The translations under genes and the position numbers were made by a program. Positions 33,856 to 46,241 of a DNA stretch of 64,000 nt are shown one piece after another. The notes beneath the pieces were generated by a model. That model had not been told where the DNA came from. It did not search any database and worked only from the letters and a program-made list of their open reading frames with translations. This DNA comes from Allium sativum (Eukaryota > Streptophyta > Magnoliopsida > Asparagales > Amaryllidaceae). The stretch lies in contig CM060912.1 of assembly GCA_030737875.1 (NCBI GenBank), positions 458,308,310 to 458,372,309 of the forward strand. The letters run 5' to 3'. How positions within the stretch are numbered: position 1 is the first letter of the stretch; every line of letters starts with the position of its first letter.

Positions 33856-34814
33856 AAGCAAAAGCTAGAGGTTCCCAGTTTTCGTCAACTAAACAATAAT
33901 AAAAAAAAGGCAAGTGCAAAATAGGTGTTTTCGAGCTTAATATAGGTCGAGTTAGTTAGGATTAGCTTCAAACATTAGCTGTGCACATTTGAAGTTAAGA
34001 AAATAATCTAACGAATTTTATTTATGTTAATCCTACACGTTCTTAGACAAATTTCTACCCTGTTAAAGATGAAACACTCGATTAATTAAGTACCAAAATG
34101 TTGTTGGCATATAATGATTTCAATACCCAAAACGTTGTTGGTGTGTGCGTTGTTTCCTAGTACAACTTTTCAGGTTTATGTTGTTGAAACTAATACAACA
34201 GATTGGTTGGCTCATGCATTTGATCAAGAAAATATTGCATTGATGAAAATTCAAATAAGCAAAGTGTTCTGATTGATTCTTAAAATCATGCATTACTTGT
34301 GATACTAAATATAAAGTGAACAAACAGAGGATTGCTTTGGAAAAAAAAAATCTGTGAAGTTATCTTTCCAAATCTCATTTCTATTCATAAATTTTTATGC
34401 CTATATTAGAATTGCTTTATTGCTACGGACGTCTCCTTTTATTATTATTATCATACATTACTAAAACATAGCTGAATATTTTACAGTATGCTCTCCAAAA
34501 TACTTGATATTTCACAAGACTACCAAAAATATTTATTTTAACTTCTGTGACGGCGAACAATCGCCGATCAACATCATTTTTTGTGATGATCAACCACCGA
34601 ATCGTTTTTTATGATGATCAACAACCAAACAACAATATTATGATGACCGACGACCATTGTAGTACGACTAAACCTATCAAAACAGATCTTAACCATCTAC
34701 CAAACTCATTTACCCTACTTACAACGTTGTTAGGTCAACCCATCTATAAATTTTTATTAAATGAATCATAAAAGGATTGACCCGTTTTTAAATGGGTAAC
34801 CCATTTATCCATTT
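33856..34814. other. Intergenic sequence
   Basis: No gene or clear repeat is seen. A short GATGATCAAC-type reiteration occurs near 34555-34660. Confidence 0.45.
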
Positions 34815-35600
34815 AACTTTGTCTACATACGAAGTCGCTATATTTTGGTTTAAACTACGATAACTTCTTCATACTGCTTAGAAACCAGACAAAACTTAGA
34901 CAGATAAACTCCCACTTAATTTAAGGACAGTATGGAGCACTCAAATTTTTTTCCTTGTGAACGAACACAATATTCTCCTAGATGACAAACAGTTATATAG
35001 AAAATAACAAGCTATATTCCCATATTCGAAATCTTCCCACATGTTTTATTTAAAGTGCAGTAACTTCTTCATAATATTTCGGAACCATGCGGGACTTCGA
35101 CCGATAAACTCCCACCTAGACTACGGACAATATGACACACCCAAATGTTTTTCTTATGAACGAATTTTAGTTTTCCTGGGTGACCAATGCTAGTACTTAG
35201 AAAATAATAAACTATATTCTCATATAAGAACTCTATCTGCATATGAAGTCGCTGTTTTTTTTAAACTAAAATAACTTCTTCATACTACATAACAACCGGA
35301 CGAGACTTTGATGGTAAACTCCCGCTTAAATTGTAGAAAGTATAAAACACTTGGATGTTTCGTCTTGTGAATAAACAATGTGGTACTTCAAGGTGATTAA
35401 CATTTATACTTAGAAAATAACATGCAACATTCTCATATTTGAGCCCTACCTACATAAGAAGTCGTTATATTTTTTGTTCAAATTGTAATAACTTCTTCAT
35501 ATTGCCTTAAAATCGGAAAGGCTTTGACCAATAAATTACCATCTAAATTACAGACATTATGGGACTTTCAAATACTTTGTCTTTTAGAAGAACGTTTGGT
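34815..35600. repeat. Tandem repeat of about 200-217 bp, four units
   Basis: TAACTTCTTCAT recurs at 34861, 35061, 35272 and 35489, each inside a longer conserved unit (CATA-GAAGTCGCTATATT ... AACTCCCAC-TAA ... CTTGTGAACGAA). The fourth unit is cut by the LTR retrotransposon at 35601. Its continuation (TTCTCCAAGGTGATCA) lies on the other side at 46227-46241. Confidence 0.85.
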
Positions 35601-38600
35601 TGTAATAGCCCGCATTTTACATATCGGAGGATCGTAAAATATATTTATTTAATTACTTGAGGGTTGGATCATTCTTATATCTTGATATGTTGTTTATGAG
35701 GATGTGAGACATGTCCATAATTTTTACCAATTTTATTTGTAAACGTTTTGCCCTTATCAGTTTTGAACAGGGAATAACTTTTGACTGGGATTGAATCAGG
35801 TGCTGCCATCGATTTCATTAAAAAGTAAATGGTGTTTCCAATTCCGTAGGGTGGTCACATTAAAGATTTGGTCCATAGGTTTGGGAGAAATTGCTATTTT
35901 AGTGTTGCATAATTTCCGTTCAAGTTTTATAAGCCATTGATGAGCTGATTTGGAGTGGCCCATTAGTGGTTTGGTTTGAGGCTATAAATAGGGGGATAAA
36001 GGCATGGAGAATAGTTTACTTTCTTCATTCTCTCATTTGGTTGAGCTCGTGATCCTCCTTGCTCAATCAAATACACCTTTCCACCATTAAAATTCTAGAT
36101 CTACATATGAAGATTGAAGATCTACATCAAATGAAGCTAAATCTACATCAAGTGAAGGGAGGTCGCATCAAATTGAAGAGTTTGAAGTTCATTCTTCATT
36201 GTCCAGATTAGGAATTTGGTGATTTCTAGTTATTTTGAGATTTGGTAAGTGATAAACATCTCTCGCACAGATTCAATCAAGTATATAGGTTGTTTGATCT
36301 TATTTTCATCATTTTAATTTGTTTTCCCCAAGATCTACATCATGGTAAGTATAATTTCATTTGAATCAACATAGGATCTAATCCAGCAACTTAAATCGGT
36401 TATTCTCATGTTAATTCATATGTTTATGCAAGTTTAGATTCATTATTTTTGTTTATTCATTGATTTATCATGATTTGATGAATTCTATATGATAGTTGAT
36501 GAATAATTGTCGTTTAAGTGTTTTTGATGATTTCATAAAATGTTGATGGTTGAATTGGATGATTTGGGTGAGCTGTTTGAATCACCGTTGTCGTTTGGTG
36601 ATGATTTGCATGGGTCATATGACTTGTTCTCCAAGACATGGCGGGGAGTTGGAGTGTTGAAGTTCCTCCGGTCGTTGGAGCTGCTTCGGGTCATTAAAGG
36701 GCTTAGGTCAGGCGGGTGGGTCCAGAGTTAGTTCGTTCGAAGGGGCTTCAGGTCGTGGATCGTGAAGCTCCAAAAGGCTTTTGTTTGTTGGTAGAGGAAG
36801 GTCATAGGTCATTATTACCAGGTTGTCCAAACCTAGGTCGTTCGAGTTCAGAGGACATGGTTTGTTAGAAGCTTGGGTCATTAACGATGGGTAGGGTCGT
36901 TGGCGATGGGTCGTTGGATGTAGGGCGCGACCTGGGGTGAGTTAGGTCGTTCAAAGGAATGGTATGAAGGCTGGGTCGAGATGGTTTGGATCGGCCGAGT
37001 CTATGGGTCGGTGAACAACCTATGATATACCAGTGGCAAGGCATAACATTTATAAATGCTATGAAAAGTGAATGGAACGCTGTGAACTGAGATACATGGT
37101 AAAAGATGAAACATTGTGTATTGAGTATCGACAAACGATGTAAGTTTTGGATCGTTGGTGATCATGGCTTCGACGTGAATTCAAGCAGGAATGTTTGAAG
37201 TGTTGTGATATGTTTGTTGATCGTCATAATGCAATGAATGTGTTGACGACTTAAGGTAGTGAGTTCGTGGATAATGATTGCTCGAGAATTCGCTTGAGCT
37301 CATGAACAATCATCAGGTTGGATGGTTAGAGATATCAAAGGCCGGGGATTCATCGTTGTCCTAGGTTCTAGCAGACTCAAAGTAGGGGTATAATGGGGAC
37401 GCCCAAAAGACTAGAAGGTCGTTGGTCGAGTACCCTGGGCAGTCATGATGGGCCTAGAAATACGTTTCGTCATATGTTGTATGGAGTTTTGCTAGAACCG
37501 AGTTTTACCATTAGCCTTTGACGGATGGCAAGGTCGGCCGGTCATACGATTAACGATGGTTTCAAAGCAGGATTGGTGGTGATAGCTAGAGTCATGGGTG
37601 ATGATTGTTTTTCTTGTATCATCTTGTATATTATTCGACGTCGGAGGAGATATCTCTTTGGTGCTTGTCTGATGTTGGTTTAGGTCTTCAGGGATTGTGC
37701 TTGGAAGATGTCGTTATCAATTAGAATGGTTTACACTGGGTAACTGGTTGCCATGAATGTACTGTTATTTTTACTTGGGCATTTGTAAAGGCTATCACTG
37801 TCGGATGTGGGGAAGACAAGTTTGGGTTCTTCTATTGAGTGTTGGTAGATTGGTTGATTAATCTGCCTATTCTTATATACTTCATTGATGATGTTAGTTA
37901 GTTGTTTTATCGCTCATTAAGACTGTTGTCTGACTCAAAATTTTATGTTCCCTCTTATTACCTTGGGATGTTGGTTTAGGCCTTTGGGGCTTGTGCTTAG
38001 AAGATGTCGATATCGATTAGAATGGTTTACGCTGACTGGTTGCCATGAATGTACCGTTATTTTTACTTGGGTGTTTGTAAAGGCTATCACTGTTGGATGT
38101 GGGGAAGACAAGTTTGGGTTCTTCTCTGGAGTGTTGGTAGATTGGTTGATTAATCTGCCTACTCTCATATACTTTATTGATGATGTTAGTTAGTTGTTTT
38201 ATAGCTCATTAAGATTGTTGTCTGATTCAAGGTTTTATGTTTCCCTCTTATTACCTTGGGTTGTTCATCCATGTGTTGGATGGGTCGACTGAGTAGCAGG
38301 TGACAGGTGATATCTTGATGAGGACGATGCTGCTAAGCAATGGCGAGAAGGAGGCTGGCGTATTATTTTCTATTATCTAGTATTCGTTGTTTCTGCATTT
38401 TTATGTATTCTCTGAGTGTTGTAGTGAGGCCTTCTGTACAAAGTTTGATGGTGTAATCCAATGATGTTATGGATATTCCTTGATGATATGGGAGTTTAAA
38501 ATTCTGTGCAATTATGCTTTCCTATTATTTCTTATTGTATATGTTCTATTATATATTATCCTTGCGCTGTGAGTTATACGACAAATATTTCTTGTGTTAT

Positions 38601-38688
38601 TCTACCCTGATGATCGTCCATAGCTACCTGGCATGTGTTTTAGCGCATCATTTATTATTAAGTAAAGGAGTTATGGGCGGTCATCACA
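35601..38688 (+). repeat. 5' LTR of chromovirus 1
   Basis: It begins TGTAATAGCCCGCATTTTAC and ends TCATCACA, with a TATAAATAGGGGGAT promoter box at about 35983. It is 287 bp longer than the 3' LTR because a 296-bp segment is duplicated in tandem (units from 37671 and 37967). Open frames inside are chance. Confidence 0.9.
37671..38262. repeat. 296-bp tandem duplication inside the 5' LTR
   Basis: GATGTTGGTTTAGG begins at 37671 and again at 37967. The two units are colinear to about 38262 and the 3' LTR has one unit (about 45490). The second unit is closer to the 3' LTR copy in several positions. The two units have already diverged noticeably, so the duplication is old. Confidence 0.85.
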
Positions 38689-38690
38689 AT

Positions 38691-38707
38691 TGGTATCAGA
38701 GCTATGG
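38691..38707 (+). other. Primer-binding site of chromovirus 1
   Basis: TGGTATCAGAGCTATGG, two bases after the LTR, matches the initiator methionine tRNA 3' end complement used by many plant LTR elements. Confidence 0.9.
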
Positions 38708-38872
38708 TTATTGATTTTAGCCAAATTTCAAGGACATAATTACGTATGAGAGACATATTTGTAGATTTCTGATGGATGTACACTATATATGAGCATATAG
38801 TATAATAGCGTTTGAACTCCATTAGAAGTTTTTCTTGTACATGGACTAATCATTATATATTGCAGATTTAGA

Positions 38873-39836
38873 ATGAGTCATCGACCATCGAGGCATGCTG
38901 CTAGGGAGGAGACTGTTCCTGTAGGGGTTGATGGAGGTATACCAGACTACCCAGCTATGTTTGAGGCCATGATGGCAGCAATCATGAGGCGGGTACCCAC
39001 TCAGGAGGCAGCCGCGGTAGATGTAGGAGTTCAAATGCAGGTGCCTAGAGCCATGGACTTCGCAAAGCTATTTAAAGACTTCACCACTCTAGGAGGAAAG
39101 CAATTTAAGGGGACAAAACTAATTGAAGAAATTCAAGGGTGGCATGATACTTGCATTAGGATCTTTAGAGACTTGGGAATTGATGATGCGACTAAGAGGA
39201 AGCTTGGATCGAGACAGCTACATGGCAGACCTATGGATTGGTGGAACTCTGTTATTCTAGAGACTCCAAAAGATGATATTTCATGGGAGCAATTCCAAGT
39301 CAAGTATGAGACAAAGTTTATCTCTATCGTTCAGAAGTCTGTTCTGTTTAAGAGGTTTGCCGAGCTTAAGCAAAATGATCGACTAGTGCTTGAGTATGTT
39401 TCTAACTTCAAAGCTTTGTCGAAGTATGCTCGTTCATATGTCGAGACTTCTTATCAAAAGAACGAGAAGTATGCCATGGGCTTGGACAAGAATCTTCGAA
39501 ATTAGCTAGTTGATCATCAAGATGATACTAATGAGAAGGTCGTTGAGAAGGCACTGAGGCTGAAAGTTTGTTTCCCAAGGAAGAGCCTACTGTTTCAGCT
39601 AAGGAAGAACCGAAACCACAGTAGGGTGGTAATAACAAAAAGAGGAAGAAGCAACAGGAAAAAGGAAAAGATGGCTAGAAGAGGCAAAAAAGTAGGGTGA
39701 CCTGTTTCAAGTGTCATAAGAAAGGCCATTTTCCAAGGATTATAAGAATCCAAAGCCTGAAAGGAAGTGCTACAACTGTGGCAAGCCTGGGCATAACAAG
39801 AAGGATTGTCCAGAACCAGCTAAGGGAAAGCAGGTT
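38873..39836 (+). pseudogene. Chromovirus 1 gag, broken
   Basis: The first 210 codons are open. The gag core contains RAMDFAKLFKDFTTLGGKQF, MDWWNSVI and WEQFQVKYETKFI, typical of plant gypsy gag. A stop at 39503 and shifts follow. Two zinc knuckles occur near the end: the first (CFKCHKKGHF, about 39707) lacks its last cysteine in frame, and the second (CYNCGKPGHNKKDC, 39768) is intact CCHC. In a live element this forms the capsid and binds RNA. Confidence 0.88.
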
Positions 39837-40265
39837 GTGAAGGCGTATGCTTTGGAAGCTATGGCATCGTCTTCAAGGGCTTCTATGGAAGAGGAGAAAG
39901 AGAAGAGTGTCATCGTTCAAGGTATCATTTCTGTTAGAGATGTTTTAGCTCGTGTGTTGTTTGAAACTGGAGCATCGCATTCATTCATTTATAATGAGCT
40001 TGTGTGCCGCTTGGGTTTGGAACCCAAGGTTTGTGATAGACCTTTTGTTGTGACTAACTCAGTTAGGGATTCGTTTAGTTTGTGTATGATTTTTTATAGT
40101 CTAGTTTTTCGAGTCATGGTTGATCCCTTGTATGTGATTGCTTTATTTTGGACTTCGCTGGGTTTGGGATTATCTTGGGTATGGACTGGCTCAAGAGGTA
40201 TGCGAAAAAAGTGGAGAGGTGATAATCGGGAATGTGGAAGGGCGAATGGTTATGATTCGGTGTAA
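39837..40265 (+). pseudogene. Chromovirus 1 aspartic protease, active-site mutated
   Basis: VLFETGASHSFIYNELVCRL is the retroviral-type protease active-site loop. The catalytic aspartate expected before T/S-G-A is replaced by glutamate, so the enzyme would be inactive even if expressed. The frame is lost near 40060-40260. Confidence 0.8.
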
Positions 40266-40329
40266 GCCTGAAGATGTTGTCTTCGTGAGCTATTTTTATT
40301 GCTTGTGATTCCACGGGAAGACTTTTCAT

Positions 40330-41640
40330 CAGTGTCGATCGCAAGTGACTTTAAGGATGTCTTTGACGAGGTCAAAGGGTTGCCACCGCATTATGAGATT
40401 AAGTTCAGAATCGATTTGGTCGATGGGGCTAAACCTATCGCCATGCCTCTTAGGCGGATGGCGCCTAAAGAATAATGAGAGTTAGAAATGCAAGTACGTG
40501 ACCTTTTGGGAAAAGGATTCATTCAGAGAAGTGTGTCTGAATCGAGTGCACCAGTTGTGTTTGCAACTAAGGCAGTTGGATCATTGAGATTGTGTGTAGA
40601 TTATCATGAGCTGAACAAGGTGACCAAGAAGAACAGGTATCTGTTGCTGAGGATTGATGACTTGTTAGATCAGCTTTATGAGACCAAGGTGTTTTCTCAG
40701 ATGGAATTGGCAACGGGATTCCACCAGTTGAGGGTGGCAAACGATAGTGTGTCAAAGACATCTTTTAGGACACCATCCGGTTTTTTGAATGGTTGGTGAT
40801 GCCATTTGGTTTGACTAACGCGCCAATATATTTTTTGGATCTTATGAATAGAGTGTTTAGAGGTCAGTTGAATAAGTTCGTGCTTGTGTTCGTAGACGAT
40901 ATTCTGGTTTACTCCCAGAACGAGGAAGTGCATAAGACGCACTTGCAAGTTGTTTTGGAAATCTTACGAAAGCATCAGTTGAGGGATAAGTTTTCAAAAT
41001 GTCACTTTTGGAAGAGCAAAGTGAGGTTCTTAGGCCATTTTGTTTTTGGGAATGGAATAGCGGTTGACCCCGCTAAAGTGGCAGCAATCCAGGATTGGGA
41101 TAGACCTAAGAATGCGATAGATGTTCAGAGTTTCCTTGGGTTGGCGGGATATTCTCGCCATTTTATAAAGGATTTCTACAAGATTGCTACACCATTAATA
41201 GGATTGACGACGAAGAGCCAAGTGTTCACATGGGATGCAAAGTGTGAGCAAGCTTTCGGAATCCTGAAAGAGAGACTGACGAGTGCTTCTATTTTGACGA
41301 TTCCAAGTGGGAACGAAGATATGATGGTATACACCGATTTATGTGGTATTGGACTTGGCGCAATGCTGATGTCGAAGGATAAAGTTGTGGCCAGTGCGAG
41401 TTGATAGCTGAAGCCTCATGAAAGAAATTATCCAACTCCTGATTTAGAGTTGGCAGCGATCGTATTTGCTTTGAAGATATGGAGACATTACATGTTGGGA
41501 GTTCAATTTGAGTTGTTTATGGATCACAAGTCATTGCATTATCTTTTCTCCCAAAAGTATTTGAATCTTCGACGGCAAAGGTGGTTAGAGTTTCTATCAT
41601 CGTATGATTTGGTATAGCCTATACTCCTGGTAAAGTTAAC
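40330..41640 (+). pseudogene. Chromovirus 1 reverse transcriptase and RNase H, broken
   Basis: RT landmarks are LGKGFIQRSVSESSAPVVF, LRLCVDYHELNKVTKKNRY, a frameshift at about 40790, [10 protein letters not shown], and FVDDILVYS (YVDD-type catalytic box). [15 protein letters not shown] and the RNase H start ([13 protein letters not shown]) follow. A stop at 41402-41404 and a later shift interrupt RNase H. The order and spacing are those of Ty3/gypsy pol. Confidence 0.9.
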
Positions 41641-41643
41641 GCA

Positions 41644-43200
41644 GTGGCGGATGCGTTGAGTCGAAGACACGCAAGTTTGGGAGCGATGTTTTCGGAATGG
41701 AAGCACCTCGAGTACTTGGCAGGATTTAATTTCAGACCACGGTGTGAGTTAGAACCTAAAATGTTGGCAAGCTTATCAATAAGACCTACTCTTATCGAAA
41801 GGATTGGTGAAAGCCAAAAGAGGGATGCAAAGCTTGTCGAGATTCCCCAAAAATTGAAACCTGAGAATAAAGAGTTTGACGTTGATCGAGAGGGTTGGCT
41901 TCAAAAGCAAGGACGATTGGTTGTTCGTGATATCGACGGACTGATAGGTGAGGTTCTATGGGAATGTCATCACTCGAAGTTGACGATTCATCTTGATGGT
42001 AATAATATGTATCAGGACATGAAGCGATCTTACCACTGGGAAGGCATGAGGAGGGATGTTGGAAAGTTTATTTCCAAGTGTATGAACTGTTAGTTGGTGA
42101 AGGCTGAACAGAAGAAGCCAAGTAGATTACTTCAGTCATTGGAAGTTCCTACATGGAAATGGGAACATATATCGATGGACTACCTAGAACCAGGACACGA
42201 AATGAAGGAATTTGGGTCATAGTGGATCACTTGACCAAAAGCACAAGGTTTATTCCTGTCAAATCGACTGGGACAACATCAAAGTTAGCAGAGCTTTATA
42301 TAAAATGGATAGTTCGATTCCATGATATCGCAAAGAGCGTAGTGAGTGATTGAGATTTATTATTCATGAGTGGATTGTGGAAAAGTTTGCTAGAGATTTG
42401 TTAACCGAGTTGTGTCTAAGTACTGCTTATCATTCCCAAACTAATGGTCAAACCGAAAGGATTAACTGAGTTTTGGAAGATCTCCTACGTGCTTGTGTAT
42501 TGGACTTTGGGGGATCATGGGAAGTCCATCTACATTTAGTTGAGTTTACATATAACAACAACTACCAGTCGAGCATTGGGATGACACCATACAAAGCATT
42601 GTATGGAAGACCATGTAATTCTCTGACATGTTGGTTAGAAACTGGAGATAAGTTGATTCTTGGGCCAGAGATGATTAGAGAGAGCCCAGATTGTATCGAG
42701 ATCGTTTAGCAACGAATGAAGGCAGCCTAAGATCGTCAGAAGAGCTATGCTGATAGGCATCGAAAAGATTTGGAATTCGACGTTGGCGACATGATTTTCG
42801 TGAAGATTTCGCCATTGAAGCATGTTGTCCAGTTCGGAAGCAAAGGAAAATTAGCTCCAAGATTTGTTGGACCATTTCCGATAATCGAGCGAATTGGAAG
42901 GCTCGCGTATAGGTTGGAGTTACCCAAGAAGATGTCGAGTGTGCATATTGTTTTTCCATATGTCGTTTCTACGGAAGTGTGTGCATGATTCGAATGTGGT
43001 GGTATCTCCGGAACAGTACGAAGACCTAGAAGTTAAGACCGTAGTTACGAGACCTCATAAGCCACTTCGCATTGTGGGGAATGACACGAAACAACTTAGG
43101 AGGAAGACGGTTAAGCTAGTTAAGGTGCAATGGAGTGAGGACGATGACGATTGTACGTAGGAGACAAAAGAGAGTATGAAGACGACCCATCTAAAACTCT
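41644..43200 (+). pseudogene. Chromovirus 1 integrase and chromodomain, broken
   Basis: The H2C2 zinc-binding region is present (HHSKLTIHLDGN ... CMNC, ending 42093). The catalytic core is scattered over frames (IVDHLTKSTRFIPV; VEFTYNNNYQSSIGM). The C-terminal GKLAPRFVGPFPIIERIG motif is at 42840-42900. A chromodomain-like tail (PLRIVGNDTKQLRRKTVKLV, QWSEDDDDCT) is cut by a stop at 43158. Chromodomains steer such elements to heterochromatin. Confidence 0.85.
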
Positions 43201-43420
43201 TCGTCGGTATGATCCATTAATGTCGTGTCACCTTACATCATTGTAGCTTGTACTATCGTTGTTAGAATTCTGCGTGCTAAGATAAAGCTATGGATGTATG
43301 GCTTGATGGATGCTAGTTTGGATGGAAAATTGGCTGCTCATGGATGATAGGCATGCGGAATTGTTTTGGTTGCTTGTGTCTGCTTGGAATTTCAAGGGAA
43401 AAATTCCTAAGGGGGAAGAA

Positions 43421-46221
43421 TGTAACAGCCCACATTTTACATATCGGAGGATCTTAAAATGTTTTTATTTAATTCCCTGAAGGTTGGATCATTCTCATAT
43501 TTTGATATGCTGTTTATGGGGATGTGTCCATAATTTTTACCAATTTTATTTGTGACCTTTTTGCCTCTGTCAGTTTTGTATAGGGCATAACTTTTGACTA
43601 AGATCGAATTAGGTGCTGACATCAATTTCATCGAAAAGGAAATGGTGTTGCCAATTCCGTAGAGTGGTCATATTAAAGATTTGGTTCAGTTATTTGGGAG
43701 GAATCGTTGGTTTAATATTGCACAATTTTTTTCTGATTTTTATAGGCCATTGATGGGATGATTTGTTGTGGCGCATTAATGGGCTGGTTTGAGGATATAA
43801 ATAGGGGATAGAGGCATGAAGAATGGTTTACTTTCTTCATTCTCTCATTTGGTTGAGCTTGTGATCCTCCTTGCTAAATCAAATACACCTTTCCACCATT
43901 ATAATTTTAGATCTACATGTGAAGATTAAAGATCTAGATCAAGTGAAGCTAGATCTACATCAAGTGTACGGAGATCGCATCAAATTAAAGAGTTTGAAGT
44001 TCATTCTTCGCTGTTCGGATTGGGAATTTTGTGATTTCTAGTTGTTTTGAAGATTTGATGTGTGATAAACTTCTCTCTCACGGATTTAATCAACTATATG
44101 GGTTGTTTGATCTTATTTTTATCATTTTAAATTGTTTTCACCAAGATATACATCATGGTGAGCACAATTTCATTTGAATCACCATACGATCTAATCTAGA
44201 AGACTAGTAATTCTCATGTTAGTTCATATGTTTGTGCAAGTTTAGATCCATTGTTTTCGTTTATTCATTGATCTATCATGATTTGGTGATTCAATATGAT
44301 TGTTGATAAATAATTGTCGTTTAAGTGTTGTTGATAATTTCATAAAGTGTTGATGGTTGAATGGGATGATTTGGATGAGTTGTTTGAATCGATGTTGTCG
44401 TTTGGTCATGATTTGGTTAAGAATGGAGTTGGATTGGAAAATCCAGGAGTCGGGTCGTTTTTCTTGCATGGGTCGTGTGACTTGTTCTCCATGACATGGC
44501 TGGTCGTTAGATTGTTGAAGTGCCTCGGGTAATTGGAGCTACTTTGGTTCGTTAAAGGGCTTAGGTCGTTGGTGACTTAAACAAGTGTGTCGGTCCAGAG
44601 TTAGGTCGTTCGAAGGAGCTTCAGGTCGTGGATCGTGGAGCTCCAGAAGATTTTGGGTTGTTGTTGTAGGCAGGTCGTAGGTCGTTGGTTACCAGGTCGT
44701 CCGAACCTAGGTCTTCCGAGTTCAGGGGACATAGTTTGTTAGAAGCTTGGGTCATTAACGATGGGTTGGGTCGTTGGCGATAGGTTGTTGGATGCAGGAC
44801 GCGGCTTGGGGTGAGTCAGGTCGGTCGAAGGCATGGTAAGAATCCTGGGTCGAGATGGTTTGGGTCGGCCGAGGCTATGGGTCTGCGAACAACCTATGAT
44901 GGGTTGGTTGCAAGGCATAGCATTTATAAATGCTATGAAAAGTGAATGAAACACTATGAATTGAGATACATGGAAAAAGAAGAAACGCTGTGTATTGAGT
45001 ATCGACAAATGACGTAAGTTTTGGATCGATGGTGATCATGACTTCGAAGTGAATTCAAGCAGGAATGTTAGAAGTGTTGTGATATGTTTGTTGATCATCG
45101 TAATGCAACGAATGTGAAGACCACTTAAGGTAGTGAGTTCGTGGATAATGGTTGCTCGAGAAGTCGTTTAAGCTCATGAACAATCATCAGGATGGATGGC
45201 TAAAGGTATCGAAAGTCGAGGAATTATCGTTGTCGTGGGTTATAGCGGATTCAAAGCAAGGGTATAATGGGGACGTCTGAAAGACTAGAAGGTCGCTGGT
45301 CTAGCACCCTAGGCAGTCATTATGGGCCTAGAGATACATTTTGTCGTAAATCGTATGGAATTTTGCTAGAACCAGGGTTTACCATTGGCCCTTGACGGAT
45401 GGCAAGGTTGGTCGGTCATACGATTAACGATGGTTTCAAAGCAGGATTGGCAGTGATAGCTAGAGTCATGGGTGATGATTGTTTTGCTTGTCTGGTGTTG
45501 GTTTTGGCCTTTGGGGCTTGTGCTTGAGAGATGTCGATATCGATTAGAATGGTCTACGTTGGATAACTGGTTTCCATCGATGTACTGTTATTTTTTCTTG
45601 GGCATTTGTAAAGACTATTACTATCGGATGTGGGGAAGACCGTTTTTGGGTTCATCTCTGGAGTGTTGGTATATTGGTTGATTAATTTTCCTATTTTCAT
45701 TTATTTTATTGATGATGTTAGATGGTTGTTTTATCGTTCATTAAGACTGTTGTCTAACTCAAGGTTTTATGTTTCCCTCTTATTACCTTGGGTTGTTAAT
45801 CCATGTGTTGGATGGGAAGATTGAGTAGCAGGTGACAGGTGATATCTTGATGAGGACGATGCTGCTGAGCGATGGTGAGCAGGAGGCTGGCATATTATTT
45901 TCTACTATCTAGTATTCATTGTTTCCGCTGTTTGACGCATTCTCTGAGTGTTGTAGTGAGGCCTTTTGTACAGAGTTTGATGATGTAATCCAACGATGTT
46001 ATGGATATTCCTTGATGATATGGGAGTTTAAAATTCTGTGCAATTATGCTTTGTTATTATTGCATGTTATATATGTTCTATTATATATTATCCTTGCATT
46101 GTGAGTTATACAACAGATTCCACTTGTGTTATTCTACCCTGGTGATCGTCAATAGCTGCCTAGCACGTCTTTAGCGCATCATTTCCCTTGTTAAGTGCAG
46201 GAGTTGTGGGAGGTCATCAAA
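43421..46221 (+). repeat. 3' LTR of chromovirus 1
   Basis: It begins TGTAACAGCCCACATTTTAC directly after the polypurine tract and carries a TATAAATAGGGGATA box at about 43796. It ends near TCATCAAA (the expected CA end has become AA), 20 bp before the next element. Confidence 0.88.
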
Positions 46222-46241
46222 GTAGTTCTCCAAGGTGATCA

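Larger units (their letters stand above)
35601..46221 (+). mobile_element. Ty3/gypsy chromovirus 1 (Tekay/Del-like), complete but decayed
   Basis: Two ~2.8-3.1-kb LTRs (35601-38688, 43421-46221) flank gag, protease, RT, RNase H, integrase and a chromodomain-like tail, in the order of plant chromoviruses. A purine-rich tract (AAGGGGGAAGAA) precedes the 3' LTR. Long LTRs, the TGGTATCAGAGC primer site and the chromodomain favour Tekay/Del. The putative 5-bp duplication has decayed (TTGGT versus GTAGT), and the LTRs differ by roughly 10% in the part compared by eye, so insertion is old. All coding regions are broken. Confidence 0.9.

Noticed and set aside
36540..38168. Several 60-90-codon frames on both strands
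   Set aside because: All lie in the 5' LTR of chromovirus 1. Their equivalents in the 3' LTR differ, and no domain is present.
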